Positions 47,940-60,609 of a stretch of DNA of 64,000 nucleotides are shown here, piece by piece. The notes below the pieces were generated by a model that was given only the letters and a program-made list of their open reading frames with translations, had not been told where the DNA came from and searched no databases. The stretch is taken from positions 199,982,862 through 200,046,861 of the forward strand of contig OY998178.1 in assembly GCA_963921935.1 (NCBI GenBank), written 5' to 3'. The translations under genes were made by a program, and so were the position numbers. Origin of the DNA: Galeruca laticollis. Its lineage: Eukaryota > Arthropoda > Insecta > Coleoptera > Chrysomelidae. Within the stretch, counting starts at the first letter, position 1; every line of letters starts with the position of its first letter.

Positions 47940-50011
47940 CAAGAAGATGAAGAATTTTTCTTATCGTATAAATCTATAAATTTTTATCAGGCAGCTTCGA
48001 TACAAATTTTTATATTTCTGTGACAAAGGGTAAAATCTACTATTCCCATTATCTCATATTTTTTTCATATGGTTAAGTAGCTTTTTATTTGCAGTTTGCA
48101 GGTTTCTATTTTTTTCCAATATTTCATGTACTATATAAAAGTAATTCACTTTTAAATAGCGATGGAGTAGGAAAATTGTCAAAGTACAAAAAAACTAAAA
48201 TAGGTTGACAAGTTGTGTGGTAGAATAATAGATAAACTCCAATTATGTTCGGATAAAAATAATTAGGTTATGAGTTAAAAAATACCCTAATCGATAGGAT
48301 ATAGGAATAAAATGTAAATTGTTAAGTGTAATCGTTACATCATTAGTATAGGTAGGGTTAATTTTGGTGTATCTTAAATCCTTGTTTATTAATTCCATGG
48401 AAAACGCGTAATTTGTAGAATATAACACTTATTTCAACGTACATTTTTATACAATGCAGCACCCCACTTGCATGTATGAATATTTTTACCTAGCGACAGC
48501 AAGTATACTCTAAATTCTAAATAAAGGTGTTTAGTAAAAACGATAAACAAACTATTTTTTATTAAATATCCATGTTGAAACCCTGATTTATATGATTGAG
48601 ATCTGTTAAATAGTGTCATTTAATAAAAATTCTAAATCAATTTGAAGTTTTAATTACAATACTATTACCAAATTTTAAAATGTCTATTTGAATTATTATA
48701 GTAGTCAATTGGTCATGCCAAAGCAACACTCAGTTTTGAAAGCCAATACATGCATCAATTGTGATTTGTAAATTGTGTAAATAAGTATATTACATATCGA
48801 GGCCTTAGTGTCACAAAGGCGTAACTACAACATTAGTGATTTTAAGTTAGGTTGACCAACATATGTCAAAAATCTATTTCGTGACACAACAGTGGAACTC
48901 ATATATATATTGATATAGATATTTCAACATTTGAAGAATGTGCATTTTGACGAATGTTTTTTCGATTACATGGGTGTAAGTGGACATACGCCAATGTGAG
49001 TCTTACCCTTCTAGAGAAAATTGAAGCGTAAGAGCTGTTACGATTGTGTTACACTAAAATGAATGTTATTTTTTACAAGTTCCAACAAGTCTGTTTTCGA
49101 TTGTTTACGTTCATTTGTGAAGTGATTTCGATGGAAAGAGGTTGTAAGATGTCCAGAGGAAAGTTAATAGCAGCTATTGCTTTGAAACAAATTGGTTTGT
49201 AGAAAAGAACATATTTAAACATTTTGATATACAATTATTTATTTCTTATACATAGTCTACTACTACCGACGGCGACATCTTAGTACATCAAGAAGGAAAT
49301 AATTCAAACTCACGTGCCAAGGATGAAGATAATAGTATATCATACAGTGGACATAACCTGGTCGTACCATCTACTTCAGGTGCGATGTGTATTTCATCGA
49401 GTATTTCGTGAAGAATCGATTCAAAATAAAAATGATTTCAAACACTTTGTTGCAGGTTTAGTTTTGAAAAGTCGAAATGTTGATCAACCACAAATTATGA
49501 CAGATGATGAAGAATACATTTTCACTAAAACTTTATATTCATTCTTTGAACGGTCGAGTCGTTTGGCCAACAGCTACGCTATAATCACAATATACTAGCT
49601 TACAAGGTACATTGAGTCAAGATAGTACTGAGAAGTGATAATTTAAAAAGCCCTCTTATAGGAATTGTCGAAATTTTGTTTGATATTTAATTGGCCCAAT
49701 TTGTTGTCATTTACGGTGCTCCATTTTGTCAGCTTATCTCACGTATGTTTAGCGATTTTTTCAACAGGTAAAAATATCAATCTGACTTCAATTTTGCATG
49801 GCAAACAGTGAAATTGTTGCATAGGACTTACGCTGAATCGACTGTATTGTCCTACTGCTAATTACCTTAAAGGCGGATTCAATTAATATTACAATAAAAA
49901 AGCTTTTTGTACCAAATAGTAAAAGAACCAGTTCCATAATGATCAACAAAAATGTAAATTACTCCTAAACTAAAACCGGTGTTTGAATAGTGCAATGACC
50001 TCGTAACATGC
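47940..50011. other. Mostly non-coding; one weak exon-like stretch
   Basis: 49149-49200 reads MSRGKLIAAIALKQIGL and stops. 49270-49380 has an open frame with GDILVHQEGNNSNSRAKDED and a CAG|GTGCGA donor. No family recognised; these may be pieces of a decayed TE or of an unknown gene. Confidence 0.25.
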
Positions 50012-50218
50012 TGTTACACCTGTTCTATGAATGTCAGAATGACAGCTTGGACTGAAAATAAGAAGTCACCTGTCAAGGTGACAGCCTAGAATTTTCAAGA
50101 TTTTTCTATTGTGTTCCATATTGACGTACTAGTATGTTATAGAATATTCTAGTCCTTTCTGGAAAGTTCTTTCTATATATAAATAGAGATCAGTTGTGGC
50201 AGAGTCAGTCAATCAATA
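50012..50218 (+). repeat. 5' LTR, truncated
   Basis: Matches 55287-55521 through TATATATAAATAGAGATCAG and GGCAGAGTCAGTCA. TATATAAATAG is the likely TATA box and TCAGTT downstream a possible initiator. The end of the LTR is missing. Confidence 0.9.
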
Positions 50219-50219
50219 G

Positions 50220-51742
50220 TTGATGAAAAGGAGGAAGAGGAATAAAGCAGAAAACAAGAAAAGGAAGAAGAGGAACGTGGAGAAGAAAGAAAGGCAGCAA
50301 ATATTAGAGGTACTGTCCGATTTTAGTTCTACCTTTAGTAAAATAGCAGCCTTAGATAACAAAATAGATACAATGGAAGAAGGCCTAAAAACAGACATAA
50401 AAACAGTTAAGGAAGATTTGGCAACAGTAGCAAAAGATTTAAAAACAGTAGAGAAATATTTAAAAACGACAGAAAAAGATTTAAAAACAGACCAGCTTGA
50501 CCTAAGACAAAAATTAGATGCATTAGTAAAAGAAAATAGAAGCTAATCCCAATGATATCAGTTTCATTAGTGACAGAGCCAGAACTGAAATAGTAAATTT
50601 GAGACACAACCAGGTTATCAAACCACCTACATATGATGGCCAATTATCTTGGAAAACATATCGACACCAATTTGAAGCAGCAGCTAGTGCCAATGGGTGG
50701 AATGATCAAGAAAAAGCCACCTCCCTTATGATTGCTCTTCGTGGACAAGCAGCATGCATTCTGCAATTATTACACCCCAAAGCAACCCCCTATGACGTAA
50801 TTATCCAAGCTTTGGAGAACAGGTATGGACAGCAATATTTAAAACAAGTTTTCCAAAGTCAGTTGAAGGTGCGCATGCAAAAATTAGACGAGAGCCTCCA
50901 AGAATATGGAAGTGACATAGAAAGACTATTGAGATTAGCCTATCCACAGGCACCTAAAGAATTTTTAGAACAATTTGGCATTCAAGCATTCATTGATGGT
51001 TTAAGAGATACAGAAATGCAACAAGCCCTTCGATTACGCCACCATCTGACACTACAAGAAGTATTAACTTTTGAACATGAAATAAAACAATATAATTTGT
51101 TGAAAACTTCATTTATTTGAACTAATGTTCAATTTAAACTGGTTGACGCGTTTCACTAACACAGTAGCCTTGTCAAAACGAATGAAGGTATATTATAAAA
51201 ATGTTTTAATATATACAGTGCATAAATACAGAACTCTATTTACTAATGTTAACAAAGGTATTGAAAGAAATTACCTGGAAATTCATTCACTACAAACATT
51301 CCTAAGCTATCTTCTAGGTAAAAAGGTTTAATAAAGGAAAGTGATTGATATCTATTGGGTCGTTAAGAAGATTACATGAGTATTTATTTTTGTTAATCTC
51401 AAGAGCCTCTAATAAAATTAAACCGAAGTTATGGCTAGAATCGAAAACCTACTGAAAGACACGCTACAAAGTCGTACACCAATTCAAGAATCCTGGAATT
51501 ATTTCAACTGCGGAAGAATTGGCCATCTGCGGAGAACATGTAGAGTTCCATCAAGCTCTCAAAGCAAAGTTAGGAACTCAGATAACCAGACAACATCAAG
51601 ACACCGTACATCCTCGGAGAACCCAATTAGAAACAGAGCTCATAGCCCCACAAGAAACAACCCTAGAAGGTCATCTTCATATCAAAGTCGATCACCAACA
51701 CCTGATCGGCGCTTTAATACCAGAAACCAGGAAAACTACTAA
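50220..51742 (+). pseudogene. Gypsy gag: coiled coil, capsid-like region, zinc knuckle
   Basis: 50220-50546 encodes a Lys/Glu-rich coiled coil with VKEDL/VAKDL/KTTEKDL heptads. 50599-51120 is the gag core (PPTYDGQLSWKTYRHQFEAA, WNDQEKATSLMIALRGQA, FIDGLRDTEMQQALR), typical of metaviral capsid. The frame then stops where about 305 bp of unrelated sequence interrupts. It resumes at 51431 (MARIENLLKDTLQ) with the zinc knuckle WNYFNCGRIGHLRRTCR and an Arg/Ser-rich tail. The first Cys of the knuckle is replaced by Tyr. Confidence 0.88.
51121..51427. mobile_element. Foreign insertion within gag
   Basis: This stretch interrupts a gag frame that would otherwise run from the core to the zinc knuckle. 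It contains GGTTGACGCGTTTCACTAAC and GTAGCCTTGTCAA, a phrase like the tail motif of Penelope-type or similar elements. No direct repeats were confirmed at the borders. Confidence 0.5.
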
Positions 51743-51819
51743 AAATCGATTTTCTTGGCGATCGTCGACTAAAACCATTCAAAGCCCCACAATTCGCACA
51801 TATTCTTTGTTTAAAAATG

Positions 51820-54800
51820 GCCGAAATTTAACTGTTAGGGGACAACTAGAAAATCACGATTGTAAATTTATTGTCGACACTGGGGCAACTAGATCATTTG
51901 TACGCCCAGGTATGTTGACACAGAAATACGCAAGATCACCTAAAGGCCTTGTGCTGGAAACTGCAACTGGTCATACTACTCCGATTTTGGGACAAATAAC
52001 AGCATCCATTCGAATTGGAAACACGGCCATGCTTCACTCATTTTTGGTAGCAAACATTAGGGATGAATGTATTTTGGGTTTAGACATTATACAAGACAAA
52101 TTTATAATAGATTTGAAAAACAAAATTTTATCCATAGACACGAAGAAGTAATCCTCAGTGGTGAAAATGATCAATTGCACAAAATGAAAGTTATAGTTGA
52201 TGAAGATATAAGAATTCCGGCAAATTCAGAAAGCATTGTCATGGCTCATCTTTAAGAAAAATCTAAAGATCTGACTATTGGGTTTATTGAACCATGTGAA
52301 CCGAAAGAAGATGCTAGTAATGGTAGCCAAATGTCTGGTAAAAATAGAACAGCAAATTCCCGTTCGCGTTGCCAATACATCTAGGAGACCAGTTGAAATA
52401 AAGAAAAACCACGAGTTGGGATATTGTGAACCAGTGAAGAGCATAGCGAATTTACGAGATAATCCCAAACTAAAAAGAGCGACAAAATAAAGTCGACGAC
52501 CAACTTATAGAGACACACATCAAAGACTTAGACAAACTAACACCCGAAGAACTGAACAAGGCAAAGAAATTTGTTTTGAATTACCCTAGCCTTTTCGAAA
52601 TCGGAAAATCTACAGGACTAACCAACTCGGTCCACCATAGAATTAATACAAAAGATGCACCACCGATACGTCAAAACCCAAGAAGACTTCCATTCGCTGA
52701 ACAAAAAGATGTAGCGAATATGATACAAGACATGTTGTATGAGAACATTATTGAAGATTCATCTGGACCGTGGTGTTCTCCTGTTGTTTTAATAACTAAG
52801 AAAGAGAAGACTATCGCAAATTAAATCAAAGACAGCCATCCCCTGCCACGTATAGACGATTCACTGGACACCCTATCCGGCTCTCAGTGGTTTACCACAT
52901 TAGACTTAAAGAGCGGATACTGGAAGTTGAAGTTCATCCGGATAATAGAGATAAAACAGCCTTCTCTGCTGGAAATGGCTTGTATCGATTCCAAGTACTT
53001 CCATTTGGTCTATGCAATGCTCCAGCCACTTTAGAAAGTGGAAATTGTGTTAAAAGGACTGACGTGGAAAACCATTATAATGGGAAAAACATTCGACGAA
53101 CATCTAAACAATCTAGAAGAAGTTTTTAGCCGACTGAAATAGGCAAACTTAAAATTGAATTCCAAGAAATGCTCCTTATTTCAACGTGAAGTTTTATATT
53201 TCGGTAACGTTGTGTCAGCAGAGGGAATAAAAACTGATCCGGCAAAAATTTCAGCGATTCAAGACTGGCCAAAAACCTAGAGATAAACATGAGGTTCGTC
53301 AATTTTTGGATTTTTGTACATATTACTGGAAATTTGTTTAAAATTTTGGAAAGATGGCTAAACCTTCACACAGACTTCCTGAAAACAACACATCATTTGA
53401 TTGGGATCCAAAATGCCTTTACTGAATTGAAAAAGAGGTTGGCCACTGCACCCGGTTTAGCGTACCCTAAAGAAGAAGGTCAATTTATTCTCGACTGCGA
53501 CGCTTCACTACATGGCATAGCAGCTATCCTTTCACAGCAACAAGATGGTGAAGAAAAAGTAAATGCTTATTTCAGTAAGACCATGGGAAGAACTGTTAGC
53601 AACTGTAAAGGCTATTGAACACTTTCACACATAAGTTTATGGCAGAACCTTCATCATCAGAAGCGACCATAAAGCACTACAGTGGCTGATGAATTTTAAA
53701 AATGCGAAAAGACAAATTGTGAGATGCTTAGAAAGACTTCAGCAGTACAATTTTGAAATAGTTTATAGAAAAAGTCGCTAACACGGAAATGCGGATACCC
53801 TATCCAGAAGGCCATGTACTCAACAACAATGCAGATATTGCCAAAGAATTGAGGAATAGGAAAGTAATAATAACCACATAAACAAAGATGAAAAGATAGA
53901 ATTGTTGCATGCAACAACAATAATAAGCGACTCGGACGAAAACATGTGGTCAGTAGAAAACCTAAGAAAATTTCAGAAGAAAGATGAAGACTTAAATGTT
54001 GCCCGGACATGGCTACAAAATGGAGTTAGACCCGATTGGCAAGAAGTGTCCAAGTATGATTCAACGATCAAAATACAGGGCTCAACGGGATTCCCTTACT
54101 CTTCGCGATGGTGTACTCCATCGGACGTGGGAGCTCTGACGGTGTATCTACGATCCACCAACCTGTTTTGCCTAAATCACTTCTTCATAAAGTGATGCAA
54201 AAACTTCATAGCAGTCGTTCAGGAGGACAATACAGAGTTGGGAAAACATTAGCCAGAGTTCGTGAATGATTCTACTGGGTCAACTGTCGCCAAGACCTCA
54301 CAGAATGGTGTAAGAAATGTGACTTATGCAGCGGAAAGAAAGGACCAAAAACTACAAATGGCTCAATATCTGTCTGGTGAACCATTTCAGAGAGTAGGTG
54401 TAGACATACTCGGGCCACTACCAAAAACAGAAAAAGGTAACAAGTACTTAATGGTAGCTATGGATTACTTTTCCAAGTGGCCAGAAGTAGTACCAATTCC
54501 TAACAAAGAGGCTGCAACCGTCGCTGAAGCATTTATGAATAATGTCATCACAAGACACGGAGTACCATTGGAAGTACATTCCGATCAAGGAAGAAATTTT
54601 GAATCAGAATTGTGGACAGAATTAATGAAAATCTTCGGGATTAAGAAAACTCAAACTACACCAATGCATCCACAGTCTGATGGTTTAGTGGAACGTCTTA
54701 ACAGGACAATTTGTCAATATCTATCTTTATTTGTCTCCTAAAACCAGCAAGATTGGGATGAACTGATTTCATTGTTCCTCTTATCTTATCGGAGTACACA

Positions 54801-55330
54801 GCATGAATCCACTGGTTATACACCTTCAATGTTGGTCACTGGTCAAGAAATGAAGTTTCCTAGCAATATCCTCTTTGGAAAACCTCCTCCTTCGTCTCGA
54901 GAAGAAGACCAAAAGCCTGCATCAACATGTTGAAGATCTTCAATAAAAGAAGATTCACGAGTGTGCAAGGACGCGACTGAAACTAACCAGCGAAAAGATG
55001 AAGAGACGGTTGGATAAAAATCTTAAAGAGATATTTAAGCCCGGTGATGCAGTTTGGTTGTACCAGCCCAGAAGAAAGAAAGTGTTAACTCCGAAACTTT
55101 AACGAAATTGGGAAGGTCCCTACCTGGTGGTTAAGAAAATCAACGACCTAATTTATCGCATTCGTCTGACACCAAAAAGTAAACCTAAGGTCGTTCATAT
55201 CGAGATATTGGCTCGTTATTACAGTGATGACCCACCCAATTGGTTTCAAGAAGACGTCGAAGTCCCTGTTATTCGAGGTGAAGCAATGTTACACCTGTTC
55301 TATGAATGTCAGAATGACAGCTTGGACTGA
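51820..55330 (+). pseudogene. Gypsy pol: protease, RT, RNase H, integrase, degenerate
   Basis: The protease shows CKFIVDTGATRSFVRP and ILGLDII (51860-52090). RT begins HHRINTKDAPPIRQNPRRLP and ENIIEDSSGPWCSPVVLI (52630-52800) and continues in other frames with RFQVLPFGLCNAPAT (52985-53025); its YxDD region is unreadable. RNase H has LDCDASLHGIAAILS (53485) and RSDHKALQWL (53661). The integrase core is open at 54358-54741 with GVDILGPLP, SDQGRNFES and PQSDGLVERLNR. The C-terminal part (55040-55330) has KPGDAVWL and GPYLVVKKINDLIYRI. At least ten stops or shifts are present; the element is dead. Confidence 0.9.
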
Positions 55331-55603
55331 AAATAAGAAGAGGGCTGAATAGGCGGAGTAGTCACAGTCACCTTTCAAGGTGACAGCCTAGAATTTTCAA
55401 GATTTTTCTATTGTGTTCCATATTGACATACTAGCATGTTATAGAATATTCTAGTCCTTTCTGGAAAGTTCTTTCTATATATAAATAGAGATCAGTTGTG
55501 GCAGAGTCAGTCAGTCAATAGTGTGATGTGTTAATAAGTTGAATTGTTAAAAAGTAGTATTGTATTTTGCCAAGAATTCAATAATGTTGTGAAAGTTATA
55601 ACA
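55287..55603 (+). repeat. 3' LTR
   Basis: Starts TGTTACACC; the last pol codons run into it. It ends near GTTATAACA, giving about 317 bp with TG..CA ends. The exact end is uncertain by a few bases. Confidence 0.8.
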
Positions 55604-55799
55604 ATACACATAAAGATGAAAGTGTTGTCATATTTAATTCTAAAATATCTTCATTTTTGAGAATAATTCGGAAATACTGTAGAAATAATAATTTTAACAT
55701 GTATTCTTGAATTGTAATACTACGATTTATGAGTCGCATTGAAAAAGGTTATTATTATGAAATAAAATTTGTACTTTTAATTCTTATCTTTAAGAACTT

Positions 55800-56061
55800 T
55801 CTTCAAATAGTGGCAACGTCTGCTTGAACTGCGACTCGAAAGACGCCCGTCATATGATTCGATAAAACAGCATTAACTAATCATATGATGGAAACTAAGC
55901 ATAATTTTAATTACGAACAAACAAAAATTCTAAAAACTGAAACTAACAACAAAAAACGAGAACTCCTCGAAATGATCTATATACAAAAAAACAATAACAC
56001 TATCAATTCCAAAACCGATACAAATAATTTGAGTAAGATATATTACAATTTAATACAATAA
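55800..56061 (+). pseudogene. Penelope-like GIY-YIG C-terminal fragment
   Basis: A plus-strand frame from 55870 reads METKHNFNYEQTKIL, NKKRELLEMIYIQKNNNTIN and LSKIYYNLIQ then TAA (56059-56061). The order KHxFxxExxxIL..KRxxLEMIYIxxNxNxxN is that of the end of Penelope-type GIY-YIG nucleases. It differs from the element at 45-47 kb, so it is a second family. Confidence 0.75.
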
Positions 56062-56449
56062 TACTAATAGAACCAGTAAACATAATATAAATAACAGTAG
56101 GCAACAAACCATACTCTGTCCACACCTAGCAGGATATAAACAATGTTTAGAAACGCCCTCGTAAAATAAAAATAATAAATATGGAATAAGAAAAAGTTAG
56201 CAACGAACTAGTAATCACAGTTGATGTATTGTATGTATCTGAATGTATTGTTTGATGATTTTTCGGCTACAATTAGGAAGTTTTTAAATGTAATGTGAGA
56301 ATGGCTGTTATTAACCATTGTGACGTTCCAATGGAGAAAATTCCTGTTCTAAATATGGTGAGTATTGTACACAATTGATTGTTTTCTTAATGTGAGTGAG
56401 GCATAGACTTGAAAATGTTATTCTATTATACACTTTTTGTAGTTTTTGA

Positions 56450-56500
56450 TAAAGGCTTGGATTGCAGCCGAAACGTTAAAATAAATTAAGTATACACGAT
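56450..56500 (+). mobile_element. Penelope-type 3' tail signature
   Basis: GGCTTGGATTGCAGCCGAAA followed by CGTTAAAATAAATTAAG is the CGAAACGTT-type tail that follows many Penelope-like elements. It is about 390 bp after the GIY-YIG fragment and probably closes the same copy. Confidence 0.55.
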
Positions 56501-56519
56501 GTCTCAGAGTCTATTTTAA

Positions 56520-59150
56520 ATATTGCTAAGGACCGAATCTCAAGAAACTGTTCACAAATACATATTAAACTGTGGTCCAAGAAAATCGAAAAATATATAC
56601 TGGCGAACCACCCACAAAAAAATGGTAAAGTACCATAAGCAATCCATTATGACTGGTGTTGAAACTTGCTTGTAATTACAACGCTCCCCACGTCCAAAAA
56701 ATAGTTCAGGAAAATGTAACAATGCTATTTTTGCCCCCGCAAAAAAAACGTGCACACCACTTTGTAAGAACCATATCGCTAGACCCGAAGGTCATTGCAC
56801 TTACAAAACTTATTGGTTCGACTTTAGATATATCAAAAATGGTTACATGTAAATTTTATAAATTGCTTAAATAATACAGATCTGATTGATGACTAGATAT
56901 AAAATTAAGTTGGTTTACTACCTATTACTTTTCATGCTTTTATTTGTTCTTAATTAAAATAAGTCTCTAGATTAGGGGTAATCATGTTAGAATGTCACCA
57001 ATGAATAAGATAAACGTATAATTCTTCTAAAATGAAACAAATGAAGAACATTTATTTTATGTGAAAGTCGAAATCAGAACTAAACCCAAGGCAAAATCAA
57101 TGAAAAATTGGGTAGCAGCAAATTATAATATATCCAAACTTGAGAGCAAAATTACATTTCATCTGAAGGATCAAACATTTGTGATGATTAAGTAAATATA
57201 TAAGATGGAATTAACATATTTACAGTTAACACTGGGTCTTCTGATGAGAAAAATTCTGAATTGAATCTAATTACTTATATAGAGATGACGCGATTATATA
57301 TAATAGGAATATCTGATAGACTTAAATTATACAAATGCTTTTGTTCCTATACTCCCTTCAAAACCGGATCAAGCGGATTATCCTACAATTATACATTTTC
57401 TATTGTCAATAACATAATAATTGTTGCTTAAATATTATAAAATTACTTAATTCAATTTACAACCTTAATGCTGTTCAACATTTAGAAGTTTCAAATTCTT
57501 TCTAAATCGCCCAGAATATTAATTTTTAGTAACTCATTTAACTTTAATGTCAATGAGAAATAATAATTGGTCCAAATGATGATTATGAGAAAGATATAGG
57601 GGAAAAAGAAGGAATAGGAAGATACATATTATGACTCAAAAACATTTGTACATGGGACTGGTCTTGACACATATATTAACAGTAGCAAAACATGGAGAAT
57701 TTGCGAGGGGATCAATAACCTTCATTAAAGGAGAAGGCATCTTAAGCAGAGGAATTTAACTTCTACTCTATGCTTAAAGTAATCTACAACGAAAAGATTA
57801 AAAAAACAGCATACACACCCAATCTAATGGTGTATCTAAAAAACGCTTATTTTAAAGTTACCCTAGATACTGTCTGGGTATTTATCCTCGACCATGAAAC
57901 CTTACATTCTTTAAATAAATTATGTTTTAATATTTAATAATGCAGATAATTTGAAATGGAAACATTTGACAATTAATTAGTTTTAAAGTACAGTTCTCAA
58001 AGAATATGTGGTTATCCATGATAATAAATCAAAAATTAACAGAAAAACTATCCCTTAACAAATTAATATATTTTGAGAAACAAACCCAGATAAGACATAT
58101 ATGGAATTCCTATTTTTATATGAGTGCTAAACAAAACAATGAACATGAAACGAAGTAATACATACATAAAATATTCATTTATAATTATTAGTCCATTTTA
58201 AATAGTTGCAAATAAATCATTAACAGGCAAAATATTTGAACTAGCATTATTTTACAACTTTGACACGAATCAATGAGTCAGGTCTATCTTTAAGTTGGGA
58301 TAATGAATTATTATCATAGTAGTAAAGGCGAACAGGCAATTAGAATGTATAACCGATGACAAAAAAGAAGAACGGAAATGTGGATATAAAAAAAATGGAA
58401 TGTAGGCATAATTAGACTTACAGTTTTACAATGGGAATAATAAGGCAGGAAAAGCTGTCACAATACGAGAGGGGGGTATATTTCATTAATTTCAATACAC
58501 ATTTAAGCATATTAGTTTTTCATACAGTATGAGACTACAATATCCCTACAAAATTATTGCTGAGCTAAATATACATCTTTAAAAATAAGTAACAAACTTT
58601 TGGAGGGACATCAAAATGTCGGTTTTTAGTACAATTAATTTTATTTTGTCAAAAAGATGGTGATTTCAGATATATCATTTACATTTTGGACTCCACGATG
58701 GAAGCCACCTATAAAAATCGAACAACTCACATTCAAGTTAATCATTTACCTAGTAATTGTAATGTAAGTCCCAAGCTTTCAGCATTCCTTTAATTTCCCA
58801 GCAAAATATATAAGTCATATTTAAACAGCTTTGTTTTTTTTATTTAATAATTATTTTAATTGCTGTCGGTTTTGCAGAAGCAATCTAAATAGTTTGAAAG
58901 TTAATAAACATATTCTGCTATTTTTAAATCAGATATGAATTTTGTCAGAATTTTCATAATATTATTTCATATCGCCTTGAAAACATATATTTTATTGATG
59001 ACAAAATTTGAAAATATTCAACATCAGTGTGCATAAATTGGCATTATCTTAAAATAACACATATTGTTCATAATAAATCTGCTTCACTGTTAACAAATTT
59101 TGTGTACTCCATCTATTCTTAATTTTATGATTCAAAAACCATTTTGGTAC
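56520..59150. other. Non-coding, probably intron of the GLYR1-like gene
   Basis: No exon of the GLYR1-like gene or TE protein was recognised on either strand. Small open frames near 56.6-56.9 kb have no family. Confidence 0.4.
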
Positions 59151-59154
59151 TTAC

Positions 59155-59328
59155 CTTTTTGAGTGTCCGGTTGTACAGATTCACCTTGTGTCCAGAATTG
59201 ATCAGGTTCTTTACAATGCCTGTACCTATGGTACCCAATCCAATAAATCCGAATGTAAGATCTGAAGCTGAGATGTCTTTCGTTTTCAGCAACTCTGAAA
59301 ATGTATTCAGATCAACTGCAGGGGAATC
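59155..59328 (-). CDS. GLYR1/NP60-like exon (NAD(P)-binding start of the dehydrogenase-like domain)
   Basis: A 174-bp exon (58 codons, phase 0 at both ends) with the acceptor TTTTCAG|GAT at 59329-59330 and the donor AAG|GTAAGT at 59154. It encodes a linker (FSELLKTKDISASD) then LTFGFIGLGTIGTGIVKNLI and NSGHKVNLYNRTLKK. GxGxxGxGIVKNL..GHxVxxxNRT is the Rossmann start of the beta-hydroxyacid dehydrogenase family, and the linker and sequence are closest to GLYR1 (NP60/N-PAC; Drosophila Ndf). In that family it is a catalytically dead dehydrogenase domain in a chromatin protein with a PWWP domain. The PWWP exons (higher coordinates) and the rest of the dehydrogenase (lower coordinates) were not found in the window. 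A related 3-hydroxyisobutyrate dehydrogenase cannot be excluded, but an internal exon starting with this acidic linker favours GLYR1. Confidence 0.85.
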
Positions 59329-59445
59329 CTGAAAACGATAATTTGGTTAATAACATACTTTCTTAATAGTATAAACATCAATAATGTTAATTTATGATCA
59401 TTCTTAAATGTAAAACTGCATTTTATCATAATGCATACAAAAAAT

Positions 59446-60607
59446 AAACGGTTTTAAAGATTAAAACTAACTTTTCCGCATCTGTGAGATGCCCTGAATA
59501 ATATTCTATCATATATTTGTCACTTGTATACAATTCGGGGGATGTATCATGTTAACAAACTGAAATTTCTCCAAAAGTAACCAAAAATGCAGTATATCTG
59601 GATTTATAGGACCCGCTATAGTCAGCTGAAATTCAATAGGGTACATCTGTGAGACACCTTGAAAAATATCCAATTATGAAATTGGCCACTTGTATACACT
59701 CCGGAGGCTGTATCGTACTAACCCGAAATTTCTCCAAAAAGGACAAAAAATGTGGCACATCTGGTAACATAGCACCCGTTGTACTAGCTCTGGTGAGCTA
59801 AAAATCAATAAGGTTCATCTATAAGACGCCGTGAACAATATTCAATCATAAAATGGGTCACTTGTATACACGCTGCAGGCTGTATTGTGCTAACAAACTG
59901 AAAATTCTCCAAAAATGACAAAAATTTGGTACCTCAAGTACCATAGCACTAGTACTGACTTTAGTGAGCTGAATATCAATAGGGTTCATCTTTGAGACGC
60001 CCTGAACAATATCCAATCATAAAATTGGTCACTTGTATATACTCCGGAGGCTGTATCGTGCTAACAAACTGAAATTCCTCCAAAAATGACAAATATGTCA
60101 TACTTAAAGTACTATAGCACCTGTTGTACTGGCTGTGGTGAGCTGAATATCAATAGGGTTCATCTGTGAGATGTTTTGAATGATATTAAATAATAAAATT
60201 AGTGACTCTTTGCACTCCAGAGGCTGTATCGTGCTAACAAACTGAAATTTCTCAAAAAATGACAAAAATGTCGTACTTCAAGTACCATAGCACCCGTTGT
60301 ACTGGCTATTGTGAGCTGAAAATCAATAGGGGTTCATCTGTGAGATGTCATGAACAATATTCAATCATAAAATTGGTAATTTGTTGCACTCCGGAAGCTG
60401 TAGCGTGCTAACAAGACATGTAACGGAAAATGGCCGACGACAACGACGACGACATACACACAGGATTTTTTTTCCTAAAAACCATTTTTTCGTGTTGTTC
60501 TTGATGAAAAACGTATAAATCACTCAAAATTTTTTTTCTAAATCTCAACTTTTTTGTGGGTAAACCAATACTTTTCTCGCATATAGATAGGTTGGGCGGA
60601 AAAGTAA
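59446..60607 (-). repeat. Dispersed repeat with six ~172-bp tandem monomers
   Basis: Reverse-oriented copy of the element at 22665-23655. Monomer starts (minus) fall at 60412, 60238, 60065, 59894, 59722 and 59556, with periods of 174, 173, 171, 172 and 166. The 5' part has the GTCGTCGTCG stretch and ends at TTACTTTTCC (60607). The 3' part ends AAAACCGTTTATTTT. It has one more monomer than the 22.7-kb copy. It lies in the presumed intron just upstream of the GLYR1-like exon, same strand. Confidence 0.88.
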
Positions 60608-60609
60608 TA

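Larger units (their letters stand above)
50012..55603 (+). mobile_element. Full-length degenerate Ty3/gypsy retrotransposon
   Basis: Bounded by related LTRs, both starting TGTTACACCTGTTCTATGAA (50012 and 55287). The order gag, zinc knuckle, protease, RT, RNase H, integrase identifies Ty3/gypsy. The 5' LTR (50012 to about 50218) lacks a ~27-bp stretch and the last ~80 bp found in the 3' LTR, including where the primer binding site would begin. Flanking bases show no clear target duplication (ATGC against ATAC at best). Confidence 0.92.

Noticed and set aside
53696..54010. 104-codon minus-strand open frame
   Set aside because: Antisense to the RNase H/integrase linker of the gypsy element.
56552..56874. 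Overlapping small frames on both strands
   Set aside because: No motif, splice context or family resemblance; treated as chance.
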